From Planctomycetota bacterium (lineage in GTDB: Bacteria > Planctomycetota > UBA1135 > GCA-002686595): a stretch of 17,730 nt of DNA. The notes beneath the pieces are model-generated. The model was not told where the DNA came from, searched no databases, and saw only the letters and a list, made by a program, of their open reading frames with translations. Within the stretch, counting starts at the first letter, position 1. Each line of letters begins with the position of its first letter. A program made the position numbers and the translations under genes. Positions 1 through 6,198 of the stretch are shown piece by piece. Location of the stretch: NCBI GenBank assembly GCA_022447405.1, contig JAKVCE010000013.1, forward strand, positions 1 through 17,730. The letters run 5' to 3'.

Positions 1-846
1 CACCGTGATCACCCCGTTGCTGGAGGAGAGCCCCTGCACCCGCAACCTCGGGTTGCTCCCCGTGCTCGTCACGGCAGCGCGAGTGAACCAGACGTCGTTG
101 TTGCTCCCGGAGAAGTTGTTGCCCGTGATCGTGATGGCGTTCCCCACCACCTCGACCCCGGTGATCTCGCACTTGTTGGAGTCTGCTGTTCCGTAGATGT
201 ACTGGACCCCGTCGATGTCATCGGCAGCGATCGAGCGCTGACCGATCCCTGTGCCAGAGATCGTGGGGTACATCGTCGCCACCCCGGAGGTGGAGTGTCC
301 CAGGCCGAGGGCGTGCCCGTACTCGTGGCAAGCGACGCCCTGCAGGCAGTAGCCGAAGACGCTGTAGTCCGGGCCATCATCCCAGGTGTGCCCCTCGCAG
401 AAGCGGATGCGCCAACCGTTCGAGATGGGCGTCTCGCAGTAGGCGAGGACGCCAGAGCTGCAGGAGCCGACCGCCGACATGATGTTGTCGTTCGAGCCGC
501 CTACGCCGCTGGCGTTGCCAGCCCAGTAGGGGTCGAAGTCTGCGCCCCCAGAGCCGAGCGCGCTGCCGTTGGCGGGGTCACCTGTGCCGTCTGCGTAGGC
601 GCGAGACGACCACTCCACGCAGGCCTTCCAGATCGACATCTCCGCACCCTGCGCGCCGGGGAAGTTCGGGTGCGGCACATCGTTCTCGTTCGTGCTGGGG
701 TCCTCGAAGTTGTTGTAGACCCTGAAGTCCCGCTGACTCTGCGAGAGGGAGCCGCCGATCGTGGTGAAGGCGGCGACCTCAGCAGCTGGGAGCAGGAGCT
801 GGGCGAGGAGCGCGAGGCAGGAGAGGGGCGCGAAGAGTGAACGCAT
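1..846 (-). CDS. Secreted matrixin-like zinc metalloprotease with IPT/TIG-like domain (partial, C-terminus missing)
   Basis: The reading frame is open from ATG at 846 to the window edge (282 codons, no stop). Residues 1-26 form a signal peptide (hydrophobic LSCLALLAQLLLPAAEVAA), so the product is exported. The metzincin zinc motif HEYGHALGLGH lies at 174-184: His174, His178 and His184 would bind zinc and Glu175 is the catalytic base. A Met-turn follows (TMYP, Met192). This is the peptidase M10/matrixin pattern. After the catalytic domain, residues from about 228 (ITGVEVVGNAITITGNNFSG) look like the start of an IPT/TIG immunoglobulin-like domain. A GGAG box (minus strand, 854-857) precedes the ATG by 7 nt and supports this start. 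There is no obvious inhibitory propeptide with a cysteine switch: the segment before the catalytic part is short. It follows the propeller gene by 75 bp on the same strand, so co-transcription is likely. The substrate is unknown. Confidence 0.87.
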   Translation of the reverse strand, partial: MRSLFAPLSCLALLAQLLLPAAEVAAFTTIGGSLSQSQRDFRVYNNFEDPSTNENDVPHPNFPGAQGAEMSIWKACVEWSSRAYADGTGDPANGSALGSGGADFDPYWAGNASGVGGSNDNIMSAVGSCSSGVLAYCETPISNGWRIRFCEGHTWDDGPDYSVFGYCLQGVACHEYGHALGLGHSTSGVATMYPTISGTGIGQRSIAADDIDGVQYIYGTADSNKCEITGVEVVGNAITITGNNFSGSNNDVWFTRAAVTSTGSNPRLRVQGLSSSNGVITV

Positions 847-921
847 GAGCTCTCTCCAGCCTACCTCCACCCCTCAAAGATGTGTGCCCGGAGCCCCTCG
901 CTCTGCATGACTCTCCCCTCC

Positions 922-3411
922 TTAGGGACAGAAGACCACGTTCAGGCCGTCAGAGAGGTTGAAGTTCGAACCGCCTCCGGACGGGTCGCGGAACCAGAAC
1001 TGAAAGTTGAACTCGGTACCGTCGACGATCGTGCCGTTGCCGCTGTTCATCGGTGGCTGGCCGTAGTCGAGGGTCGAGTAGGCGTCGCCGAAGGCGTCCG
1101 TCGTGGTGATCGGGAGGCGGAAGGTCCCGAGGAAGCCGCTGCCGACGCACCTGAACCCGTTGCCAAAGGAGGCGAGGATTTGGTTCGGCCCGTAGTAGAA
1201 GATCCCGAACTGGTTAGGGACCGCGCCGTAGCACTCGAGGACGAGGTCGTTCGCGGAGTAGCTCGCGCTCCCGCTGAACCCCATGCTCGCCCCCCAGCCT
1301 GCGCTGTTCGGCATCGTCGAGCAGTAGTTCGTCGGGTTGTCGCAGCCGCCGTCCCCGCCGCCGGAGCCGTGATCGAGGTGAGCGACGTGCGTGCCCCAGA
1401 CGTTGGTCGAGTGCCCGTACTCTTGCACTGTCCAGAAGGTCCCGTCCGTGGGGTCGGTGACCGTGAGGCTGTAGTCACCGAAGCGGTTTCTACCGGCGCC
1501 GTCGATGTTGTTCTGAGGCGCGTTCCCCGCGCGGTACTGCACCGGTGAAGACATCACGCCGGTGGGGTCGCTCGACTTTCTGCCTGAGTACCACGCGCCG
1601 GCATACTCGTTCGCGTGAGAGCCCGAGAAGCCCATCACCACATCATCCGCGGAGTTCACCGCGATGCTCGGGAAGAAGTAGTGGCGAGTCCCGTCGCTGA
1701 CAGTGCCAGACTGAACTACGGAGAGAGAGACCGGGTCGAGCTGGTACCACCTGGCCGCGGCGCGCCCACCCTGATTGACGGCGTGCGCCGTCCAGATCGA
1801 GCCGTTGCGATACACGGCGTTCATCAGGCGGTCACCCACCGTGTCGAGGTTCGTCGTGCTCCCGAGCGCTGGGGCGTCCGGCGGGCTCCCGTGGGTCCCA
1901 ACCGTGATGTAACCCACCGTCTGCAGCGTCGGACTCGTCATCGAGCCGCTGAGTCGGCGGACCCGGATGCGGTTGTTCGAGTTGACAGAGACGAAGTACT
2001 GATAGTCCGGGGACCCGTAGGTGTGGCAGGGCTGGATCGCCCCCTCCCACGGCAGGTCACGGAAGGCCGTGACGGTCCCGAGGCTCGGGTTCGACGCCAA
2101 GAGCGGCGCCTTGTCGATGGCGAAGAGGGACATGTCAGAGCCGCTGCCGACCATGTAGGCGGCGGAGTAGATCCCGTGCTCGTCCACTCCGAGGGTGGGG
2201 TAGTCCGGCCAGGTCCCAGCGTCCGATCCCTGAGAGACGTTGAAGCTCGTCTTGATCCAGCTCCCCGTGGCGTCGCTCGTGAGGGAGTAGGCGAGGTAGA
2301 GCTCGTTGGAGAAGTCTGTGACCAGGACGATGAAGCGGTCGTGGTGCTGGTCATAGGCGACCCTGGGGTCACCGCTAGACCCCGGCAGGAAAGAGGTGAG
2401 GCCCATGCTCGCGAGGGTCTGACCGGTGGTCTTGTCGTAGACGGCCCACGCGCGGTTGACACAGACGAGCACCTGAGTCGGACCGACCGCTGCGCAGTGG
2501 TCCGGCGGATAGGAGGAGCCGTGCTGCCCCATGCGCAGAGTCTGAAAGTCCCCTAACAGCTCAGGCGACGAGCCCATGACGCTGACCCCAAAGGTCAGGC
2601 TCTCGGCGTCGCCCTCTTGGAGCTCCTCCTCCTCGGAGGGCGGCGCCTCCGGCGCGTGGACGCCCTCGTCGGTGAAGCCGGTCCCGTCCTCCCAGACCAG
2701 GCCGTGATAGCCCTTGCCCGAGAGCGCTTGCCCGAAGTCGCAGTCCTCGAAGTCGATGACGACGGTGCGATCACCAGCTGCGACCTCTGCATCCCGTCTC
2801 GTGAAAGCGAGGTCATCGATCGCATACCAGGCCGCCTTCCCCAGCACGGGGTCCGCCTCGAGGACGACCCGGTCGATCTTCTCCAGCTCTATGGAGAACC
2901 AGCGCGGGCGGTCAGAGATCTCGCTGAACCACTCGGTCTCTCCGACTCGCTGGCCGTCTCGGTAGCCGACCGCGCGCACCCGCTCGGCCCAGATACCCGC
3001 GCCAGCCTGGCCGGAGATCCAGAGCCCGTGGAAGTCGACGGCTCCGTTGAAGCCGATCCCCATGCGCACGTCACCCCACTTGTTGTAGGCGTTGTGCACG
3101 CCAGAGTGCGGGTAGTAGGTGGAGCGTCGGCTCGCGATCTGCCACGCGCCGGGGCGCCCGTTCCGGCGCTTCTTGTTCGGCGCGTTCTTGGGACGGAGCC
3201 GCTCTCGCTCGAGCGCTGGCGCTAAGCCCTCGATGACCGCCTCTGAAGTGGGAACCTTCACGCCCCTGATGGGCTCCTCGGTCTGCCGGAGCGGGACTGT
3301 GACCAGCTGCGCCCTGCGGGACACAGGGAGGCCGGACTGGGCACTAGAGGTCGCCTGAGCGAGCAACAGGATCGCGAGAGAGAGCGCTAATTTGCGTCCC
3401 GTCATGGTCAT
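922..3411 (-). CDS. Large secreted beta-propeller protein with planctomycete-type C-terminal domain
   Basis: An 829-residue exported protein. The frame is open to an upstream ATG at 3516, but ATG 3411 is preferred: AAAGGAG lies 6 nt upstream and the signal peptide (MTMTGRKLALSLAILLLAQATSSAQ region, residues 1-25) then starts at the N-terminus. Residues about 95-205 form a jelly-roll-like or carbohydrate-binding-like domain ending in WYAIDDLAF. Residues about 205-270 hold an Asp/Glu-rich linker. Residues about 285-680 are a repeat-rich, probably beta-propeller region (VYDKTTGQTLASM, DPRVAYDQHHDRFIVLVTD, DYPTLGVDEHGIY). After a Gly-rich linker comes a C-terminal domain (about 690-829) with YC...NDLVL...GNGFRCVG...FWFRDP...FNLSDGL. 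That domain is shared with the secreted protein at 6199-7266. No catalytic motif is recognised. It may be an adhesin, a sorted surface protein or an extracellular binding protein. The metalloprotease gene follows it directly. Confidence 0.85.
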   Translation of the reverse strand: MTMTGRKLALSLAILLLAQATSSAQSGLPVSRRAQLVTVPLRQTEEPIRGVKVPTSEAVIEGLAPALERERLRPKNAPNKKRRNGRPGAWQIASRRSTYYPHSGVHNAYNKWGDVRMGIGFNGAVDFHGLWISGQAGAGIWAERVRAVGYRDGQRVGETEWFSEISDRPRWFSIELEKIDRVVLEADPVLGKAAWYAIDDLAFTRRDAEVAAGDRTVVIDFEDCDFGQALSGKGYHGLVWEDGTGFTDEGVHAPEAPPSEEEELQEGDAESLTFGVSVMGSSPELLGDFQTLRMGQHGSSYPPDHCAAVGPTQVLVCVNRAWAVYDKTTGQTLASMGLTSFLPGSSGDPRVAYDQHHDRFIVLVTDFSNELYLAYSLTSDATGSWIKTSFNVSQGSDAGTWPDYPTLGVDEHGIYSAAYMVGSGSDMSLFAIDKAPLLASNPSLGTVTAFRDLPWEGAIQPCHTYGSPDYQYFVSVNSNNRIRVRRLSGSMTSPTLQTVGYITVGTHGSPPDAPALGSTTNLDTVGDRLMNAVYRNGSIWTAHAVNQGGRAAARWYQLDPVSLSVVQSGTVSDGTRHYFFPSIAVNSADDVVMGFSGSHANEYAGAWYSGRKSSDPTGVMSSPVQYRAGNAPQNNIDGAGRNRFGDYSLTVTDPTDGTFWTVQEYGHSTNVWGTHVAHLDHGSGGGDGGCDNPTNYCSTMPNSAGWGASMGFSGSASYSANDLVLECYGAVPNQFGIFYYGPNQILASFGNGFRCVGSGFLGTFRLPITTTDAFGDAYSTLDYGQPPMNSGNGTIVDGTEFNFQFWFRDPSGGGSNFNLSDGLNVVFCP

Positions 3412-3417
3412 AGGGGG

Positions 3418-3424
3418 CTCCTTT
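3418..3424 (-). promoter_or_regulatory. Ribosome binding site of the propeller gene
   Basis: The minus strand reads AAAGGAG here, 6 nt before ATG at 3411 and 12 nt before a second ATG at 3405. This decides the start at 3411 over the longer frame beginning at 3516. It is one of the few canonical Shine-Dalgarno sequences at a transcription-unit-leading gene in the window. Confidence 0.6.
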
Positions 3425-3593
3425 GGAGGGTCTGCGCGGATCGTTGGGCGCGAACTCCTAGCCCCGAGACGGGGGAGCTTCGTGAAAGGTGCCTGGAATT
3501 CGTGGCTAAAGCGCACAGGATGGGGTCAACGGATCCTAACACGGGACTCTACGGACGCCCTGAAAGGAGCGAGCCTCAGAGCCTCCGCCTCTG

Positions 3594-3599
3594 TATGAT
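3594..3599 (+). promoter_or_regulatory. -10-like hexamer TATGAT before the zinc-ribbon gene
   Basis: TATGAT stands out in GC-rich DNA and ends 12 nt before the ATG at 3612, where no RBS is visible. A CAGAG/CTCTG inverted repeat (3577-3593) abuts it. If used, transcription would start about 5 nt before the start codon. No convincing -35 box is seen. Confidence 0.3.
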
Positions 3600-3611
3600 C
3601 CCGCCCAAGCC

Positions 3612-4238
3612 ATGACCGCCCCCGCTGTCGCCAAATCGTGCCCCACTTGTGGTGCGCCGATCACCAGGGAAGACCTCTCCCTCTGCTCCTACTGCGGCTC
3701 GCCCCTCCAGCTGGGCGGCGCGCAGGAGAACGCTGAGGCTGAGCGGAGCCTGAACCAAGAGCGCCTCGGCAAGATGCCCGAGAAGGAGGAGTGGAGCGCT
3801 GCCATGGATTGGGAGCCCCTCATGGCCTCGCGGTACCCCGGCGGAAGCGCGGTCGCCATCCCGCTCCTGTCTGGGAGCATCGCAGCGATCATCACCGCCT
3901 GGGTCTTTAACTATGTCGCCGGACTGGTCATAGGCTCGGTCACCCTGATCACGCTCTTCGCCCGCCACCTGCGGCAAGATCCGGTCTCTCCGCTGAACCC
4001 CGACGCCCCGCTCTTGAAGCGCGCCGCGGTCGTCCTCGACCGCCGCAGCGAGACGGAGATCGTGGGTGGAGACGGGCGCACCACCTACTACTTCATCCTG
4101 GAGTTTGCCGACGGAGCGCGCGGCGAGTTCCGCTTCCCGGGACGTGGCGCCACCTTTGACCTGATGGTGAACGGGGTCACGGGCGTCGCCTACACGCGCG
4201 GCGCCGACCTGCTCGCCTTCAAGAAGATCCGGGTCTGA
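3612..4238 (+). CDS. Zinc-ribbon membrane protein with DUF2500-like C-terminal domain
   Basis: A 208-residue protein of unknown role. Residues 10-28 carry two CxxC knuckles (CPTCG and CSYCG; Cys10, 13, 25, 28), a typical zinc ribbon. Residues about 78-117 form one or two membrane helices (VAIPLLSGSIAAIITAWVFNY then a second hydrophobic stretch), so the ribbon is probably cytoplasmic. Residues about 135-205 resemble the DUF2500 family: a stretch like VVLDRRSETEIVGG, then TTYYFILEFADGARGEFRF, then a GVAYTRGADLLAFKK end. That family has no established function. The start is the first ATG after a -10-like TATGAT; no Shine-Dalgarno is visible. It is divergent from the propeller gene and appears to be a single-gene unit. 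The zinc ribbon is clear; the DUF2500 assignment is by pattern recall. Confidence 0.8.
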   Translation: MTAPAVAKSCPTCGAPITREDLSLCSYCGSPLQLGGAQENAEAERSLNQERLGKMPEKEEWSAAMDWEPLMASRYPGGSAVAIPLLSGSIAAIITAWVFNYVAGLVIGSVTLITLFARHLRQDPVSPLNPDAPLLKRAAVVLDRRSETEIVGGDGRTTYYFILEFADGARGEFRFPGRGATFDLMVNGVTGVAYTRGADLLAFKKIRV

Positions 4239-4332
4239 GCCCACAGGCCCTCTCCTTTGCGAGGGCGGGCCCGCGACCGACGCCGGGCGGCGGCCCTGCG
4301 CTGCTGGGCGCTCACGCCAAATTGCGACATTC

Positions 4333-4426
4333 AATCGGCGCAGTTCTGCGGTTTTTTGGGCTACCTATGGGCCTCCCCGTGCGTACTCCTCCATGCGAGG
4401 CCCAAATACCCACAAAACTGGCGATT
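4333..4426. other. AT-richer self-complementary element (possible structured RNA or palindromic repeat)
   Basis: Nested complementary arms surround a 21-nt loop (4376-4396): GGGCCTC (4369-4375) with GAGGCCC (4397-4403); GTTTTTTGGG (4351-4360) with CCCACAAAAC (4409-4418), 9 of 10 paired; and AATCG (4333-4337) with CGATT (4422-4426). A side hairpin CGCA-GTTC-TGCG (4339-4350) interrupts the outer part of the left arm and is followed by six T. The composition is clearly less GC-rich than the flanks. It lies in the 262-bp gap after the zinc-ribbon gene. On the plus strand the side hairpin plus T-run could act as that gene's terminator. The strand and function are unknown. No coding frame here looks genuine. 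Confidence 0.45.
4339..4357 (+). terminator. Weak intrinsic terminator candidate after the zinc-ribbon gene
   Basis: A short hairpin (CGCA, loop GTTC, TGCG) followed by G and TTTTTT lies about 100 nt after the stop at 4238. The stem is only 4 bp, so it would be a weak terminator. It is also part of the larger self-complementary element at 4333-4426 and may only be a side stem of that. Confidence 0.3.
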
Positions 4427-4500
4427 TCGGCCAAAATGGAGGGGTCTCACGCGCAATAGCACTGGCCGAGACGGCCCTGATCCCGCGTAAAAACACCGCC

Positions 4501-4998
4501 ATGATGTCTAAGAAACGAATGGAGCCCTACGACGCTGCCTGGGAGCAGCGCTATCAGGAGATCCACGAAGAGCTGCGAGGCGCTATCGGAGACGTCGCCC
4601 TCGCCATCGAACACATTGGGAACACCTCGTTCTCTACCCTCATCACCACCACCGTCCTGGACGTGATGATCGGCGTCGCCGACATAAACGTCGCGGACAC
4701 ATGCGCTGACCGCATGATCCCCCTCGGCTACGAGGCCCTCGACGAAGGAGGCGGCCCTGACCAGCGCTTCCTGAAGCGCGTCTACCCTGACGGCCTCAAG
4801 GTGCGCGCTCACATCGTCGAGCGCTCTGGAGAGTTCTGGGGGGAGCAGCTCCTGTTCCGGAACTTCCTCCGTGAGAACCGGGAGACGGCCGTGGAGTACG
4901 CTCACCTCACGAAACAGCTCGACGACAAGGATGAATTCCTCACAAAGAAAGAGGAGTTCATCGCGAACGTCGTCCGCCAAGCGCGCGCCGTCGACTGA
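4501..4998 (+). CDS. Divergent GrpB-family (UPF0157) protein
   Basis: A 165-residue protein. The frame is open upstream to 4393, but that part runs through the noncoding self-complementary element and gives no family match. The adjacent ATGs at 4501 and 4504 place MSKKRMEPYDAAWEQRYQEI at the start, matching the usual GrpB N-terminus (PYDPxW...F). The core AIEHIGNTS...VLDVMIGVADIN corresponds to the family motif HxGSTS...DIxVGV, and DQRFLKRV with the later LLFRNFLREN...YAHLTKQL match family blocks. GrpB proteins are related to nucleotidyltransferases; their biological role is not well defined. The stretch between the GNTS and LDV blocks reads FSTLITTTV, where relatives normally have a VPGLAAKPI-like sequence, and GS is GN. 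No clear RBS is visible. Function is unknown beyond the family. Confidence 0.75.
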   Translation: MMSKKRMEPYDAAWEQRYQEIHEELRGAIGDVALAIEHIGNTSFSTLITTTVLDVMIGVADINVADTCADRMIPLGYEALDEGGGPDQRFLKRVYPDGLKVRAHIVERSGEFWGEQLLFRNFLRENRETAVEYAHLTKQLDDKDEFLTKKEEFIANVVRQARAVD

Positions 4999-5033
4999 TC
5001 CGCTCGCCCATCACCGCCAAGCGGCGGAGACCC

Positions 5034-5064
5034 AGAGGCCTGAAGCCGCCGGCTCCGGGCCTCT
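5034..5064 (+). terminator. Hairpin between the GrpB-like gene and SMUG1
   Basis: AGAGGCC (5034-5040) pairs with GGCCTCT (5058-5064); inside it AGCC (5044-5047) pairs with GGCT (5051-5054), separated by a 3x3 internal loop. A T-containing stretch (TGTCGTT) follows. It lies 36 nt after the GrpB-like stop and just before the -10-like hexamer of the next gene. It fits a terminator for the upstream gene, and could alternatively be an operator. Confidence 0.45.
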
Positions 5065-5070
5065 TGTCGT

Positions 5071-5076
5071 TAGACT
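5071..5076 (+). promoter_or_regulatory. -10-like hexamer TAGACT before SMUG1
   Basis: TAGACT ends 7 nt before the GTG start at 5084. With normal spacing to the transcription start, the mRNA would be leaderless or nearly so. No RBS is visible and no convincing -35 box was found. Confidence 0.3.
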
Positions 5077-5083
5077 CTGAGCC

Positions 5084-5818
5084 GTGCACCCGATCAAGAT
5101 CTCACGCTGGCTCGCGAAAGAGGTAGACGCGCTCCGCTTCGCGCCGCCCACAGCCTGCACCTACAACCCCCTCGTCCACGCCCGGAGACCGCACGAGGCT
5201 TACCTCGAGCGCTACGCGAGGCAGGGCGTCGACGCCCTCTTCCTCGGTATGAACCCAGGGCCTTGGGGCATGGCGCAGACCGGCGTCCCCTTCGGCGAGG
5301 TGAACTTAGTGCGTGAGTTCCTCGGGATCGAAGAGCCCGTCCTTCAACCCAAGGTCCTCCACCCCAAGCGGCCCATCGAGGGCTTCGCCTGCACCCGCAG
5401 CGAGGTCAGCGGTCGCAGGCTCTGGGGCTGGGCGCAAGACAGGTACAAGACCGCGGATCGCTTCAGCGATCACTTCTTGCTCTCGAACTACTGCCCCTTG
5501 GTCTTCATGGAAGACACCGGTCGCAACCGCACGCCTGACAAGCTCCCTGCGGCTGAGCGCGAATCGCTCTTCGAGATCTGTGACGAGGCCCTGCGTCGCC
5601 TGGTCGAGTGGTGCCAACCAGAGCGCGTGATCGGCGTCGGCAAGTTCGCGGAGGGGCGGGCGATCGCGGCCTTAGGTGAGGGCGCGCCCCCCATCGGCAC
5701 GGTCCTTCATCCGAGCCCCGCGAGCCCTGCCGCGAACCGCGGCTGGGTCGAGCAGGCGGAGCGGCAGCTCACCGCGCAAGGGATCCAGCTGCCCGAGGGC
5801 GAGGTCGCCTCTAGCTGA
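5084..5818 (+). CDS. SMUG1: SMUG1-type uracil-DNA glycosylase
   Basis: A 244-residue base-excision repair enzyme that removes uracil and related oxidised pyrimidines from DNA. It matches vertebrate SMUG1 along its length. The active-site motif GMNPGPWGMAQTGVPFGE is at 55-72, with Asn57 equivalent to human Asn85 and Phe70 equivalent to Phe98. SNYCPLVF (Asn135) matches the pyrimidine-recognition Asn163. HPSPASPAANRGW (209-221) matches the wedge loop, with His209 equivalent to His239. HPKRP, SEVSG, GRN.TP and LPA.E blocks are also conserved. All key residues are present, so it should be active. The GTG start is forced: an in-frame TGA lies one codon upstream (5078-5080) and the next ATG is inside the active-site motif. 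It appears to be its own unit, possibly with a leaderless mRNA. The residue equivalences rely on recalled human numbering. Confidence 0.94.
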   Translation: MHPIKISRWLAKEVDALRFAPPTACTYNPLVHARRPHEAYLERYARQGVDALFLGMNPGPWGMAQTGVPFGEVNLVREFLGIEEPVLQPKVLHPKRPIEGFACTRSEVSGRRLWGWAQDRYKTADRFSDHFLLSNYCPLVFMEDTGRNRTPDKLPAAERESLFEICDEALRRLVEWCQPERVIGVGKFAEGRAIAALGEGAPPIGTVLHPSPASPAANRGWVEQAERQLTAQGIQLPEGEVASS

Positions 5819-6102
5819 CCTCGGGTCAGTCCCTGACGCTCGGCTCGTGGTCGAGACCGGGGAGACCGAACATGCGATCTGACCCAGCGCGGCGTCACGG
5901 GCGGGAGAGCGCAGTCCGTCGGTCCGAAGCGCAGCTGGAAGTCCACCGACCCACCCCAGCCCTGATAGCTCTCCGCGATCTGCTCAGCGTCCACCTCAAG
6001 AGAGGCGTCCGATAGCGGCGCGAGCTCGAGCTCTTCTACCCCCAGGCAGGAGGTCACCCACAGGAGGGAGAGGGCTAGGGCGGCTACAGAGGGCCTGCGC
6101 AT
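5707..6102 (-). CDS. Small lipoprotein, 3' part possibly frameshifted
   Basis: From ATG 6102 the product starts MRRPSVAALALSLLWVTSC: a lipoprotein signal with lipobox VTSC (Cys19). A start at 6138 is possible, with AGGAGG touching the ATG, but would put 12 extra residues before the signal. The frame as given runs 131 codons and overlaps the SMUG1 3' end by 112 bp. Up to Trp73 (codon at 5886-5884) the codons are G/C-ending. After it the sequence turns Arg/Ser-rich and third-position GC falls to about half. Skipping one G there gives a frame with G/C-ending codons and a TGA at 5828-5826, just before SMUG1, for a product of about 91 residues. So this may be a frameshifted gene, a sequencing error, or a real overlapping tail. 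The mature part (DFQLRFGPTD) matches no family I recognise. It is divergent from the secreted gene at 6199. Confidence 0.55.
   Translation of the reverse strand: MRRPSVAALALSLLWVTSCLGVEELELAPLSDASLEVDAEQIAESYQGWGGSVDFQLRFGPTDCALPPVTPRWVRSHVRSPRSRPRAERQGLTRGQLEATSPSGSWIPCAVSCRSACSTQPRFAAGLAGLG
5815..5829. terminator. Short dyad between convergent SMUG1 and lipoprotein genes
   Basis: CTGACC-TCG-GGTCAG is a 6-bp inverted repeat with a 3-nt loop. The SMUG1 stop TGA (5816-5818) lies in the left arm. The TGA of the shifted lipoprotein frame (5828-5826, minus strand) lies symmetrically in the right arm. It could act as a bidirectional terminator, but no T-run follows in either direction. Confidence 0.3.
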
Positions 6103-6145
6103 GGTGTGAAGGTACGGCAGAACCCTAGCCTTGTTCATCCTCCTG

Positions 6146-6151
6146 TATCAT
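6146..6151 (+). promoter_or_regulatory. -10-like hexamer TATCAT before the secreted gene at 6199
   Basis: TATCAT lies 47 nt before the ATG at 6199, in the divergent region between the lipoprotein gene and the secreted gene. It would give a leader of about 40 nt. No good -35 box or RBS is visible. Confidence 0.28.
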
Positions 6152-6198
6152 CAAGTTCGCGCCCGCCCCCCAAGCAGCACCTCCAACTCGCACACAAC

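Noticed and set aside
1615..2556. Plus-strand open frame (313 codons) opposite the propeller protein
   Set aside because: Arg/Val/Glu-rich shadow of the minus-strand gene, which has a signal peptide, an RBS and repeat structure.
3576..4334. Minus-strand open frame (252 codons) opposite the zinc-ribbon gene
   Set aside because: The plus-strand frame has paired CxxC knuckles, membrane helices and a DUF2500-like end. The minus frame has shadow-type composition and would read into the divergent promoter region.
4257..4490. Plus-strand 77-codon open frame in the gap before the GrpB-like gene
   Set aside because: It runs through the self-complementary element and its product has no signal, domain or RBS. 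The structure of the DNA explains the region better.
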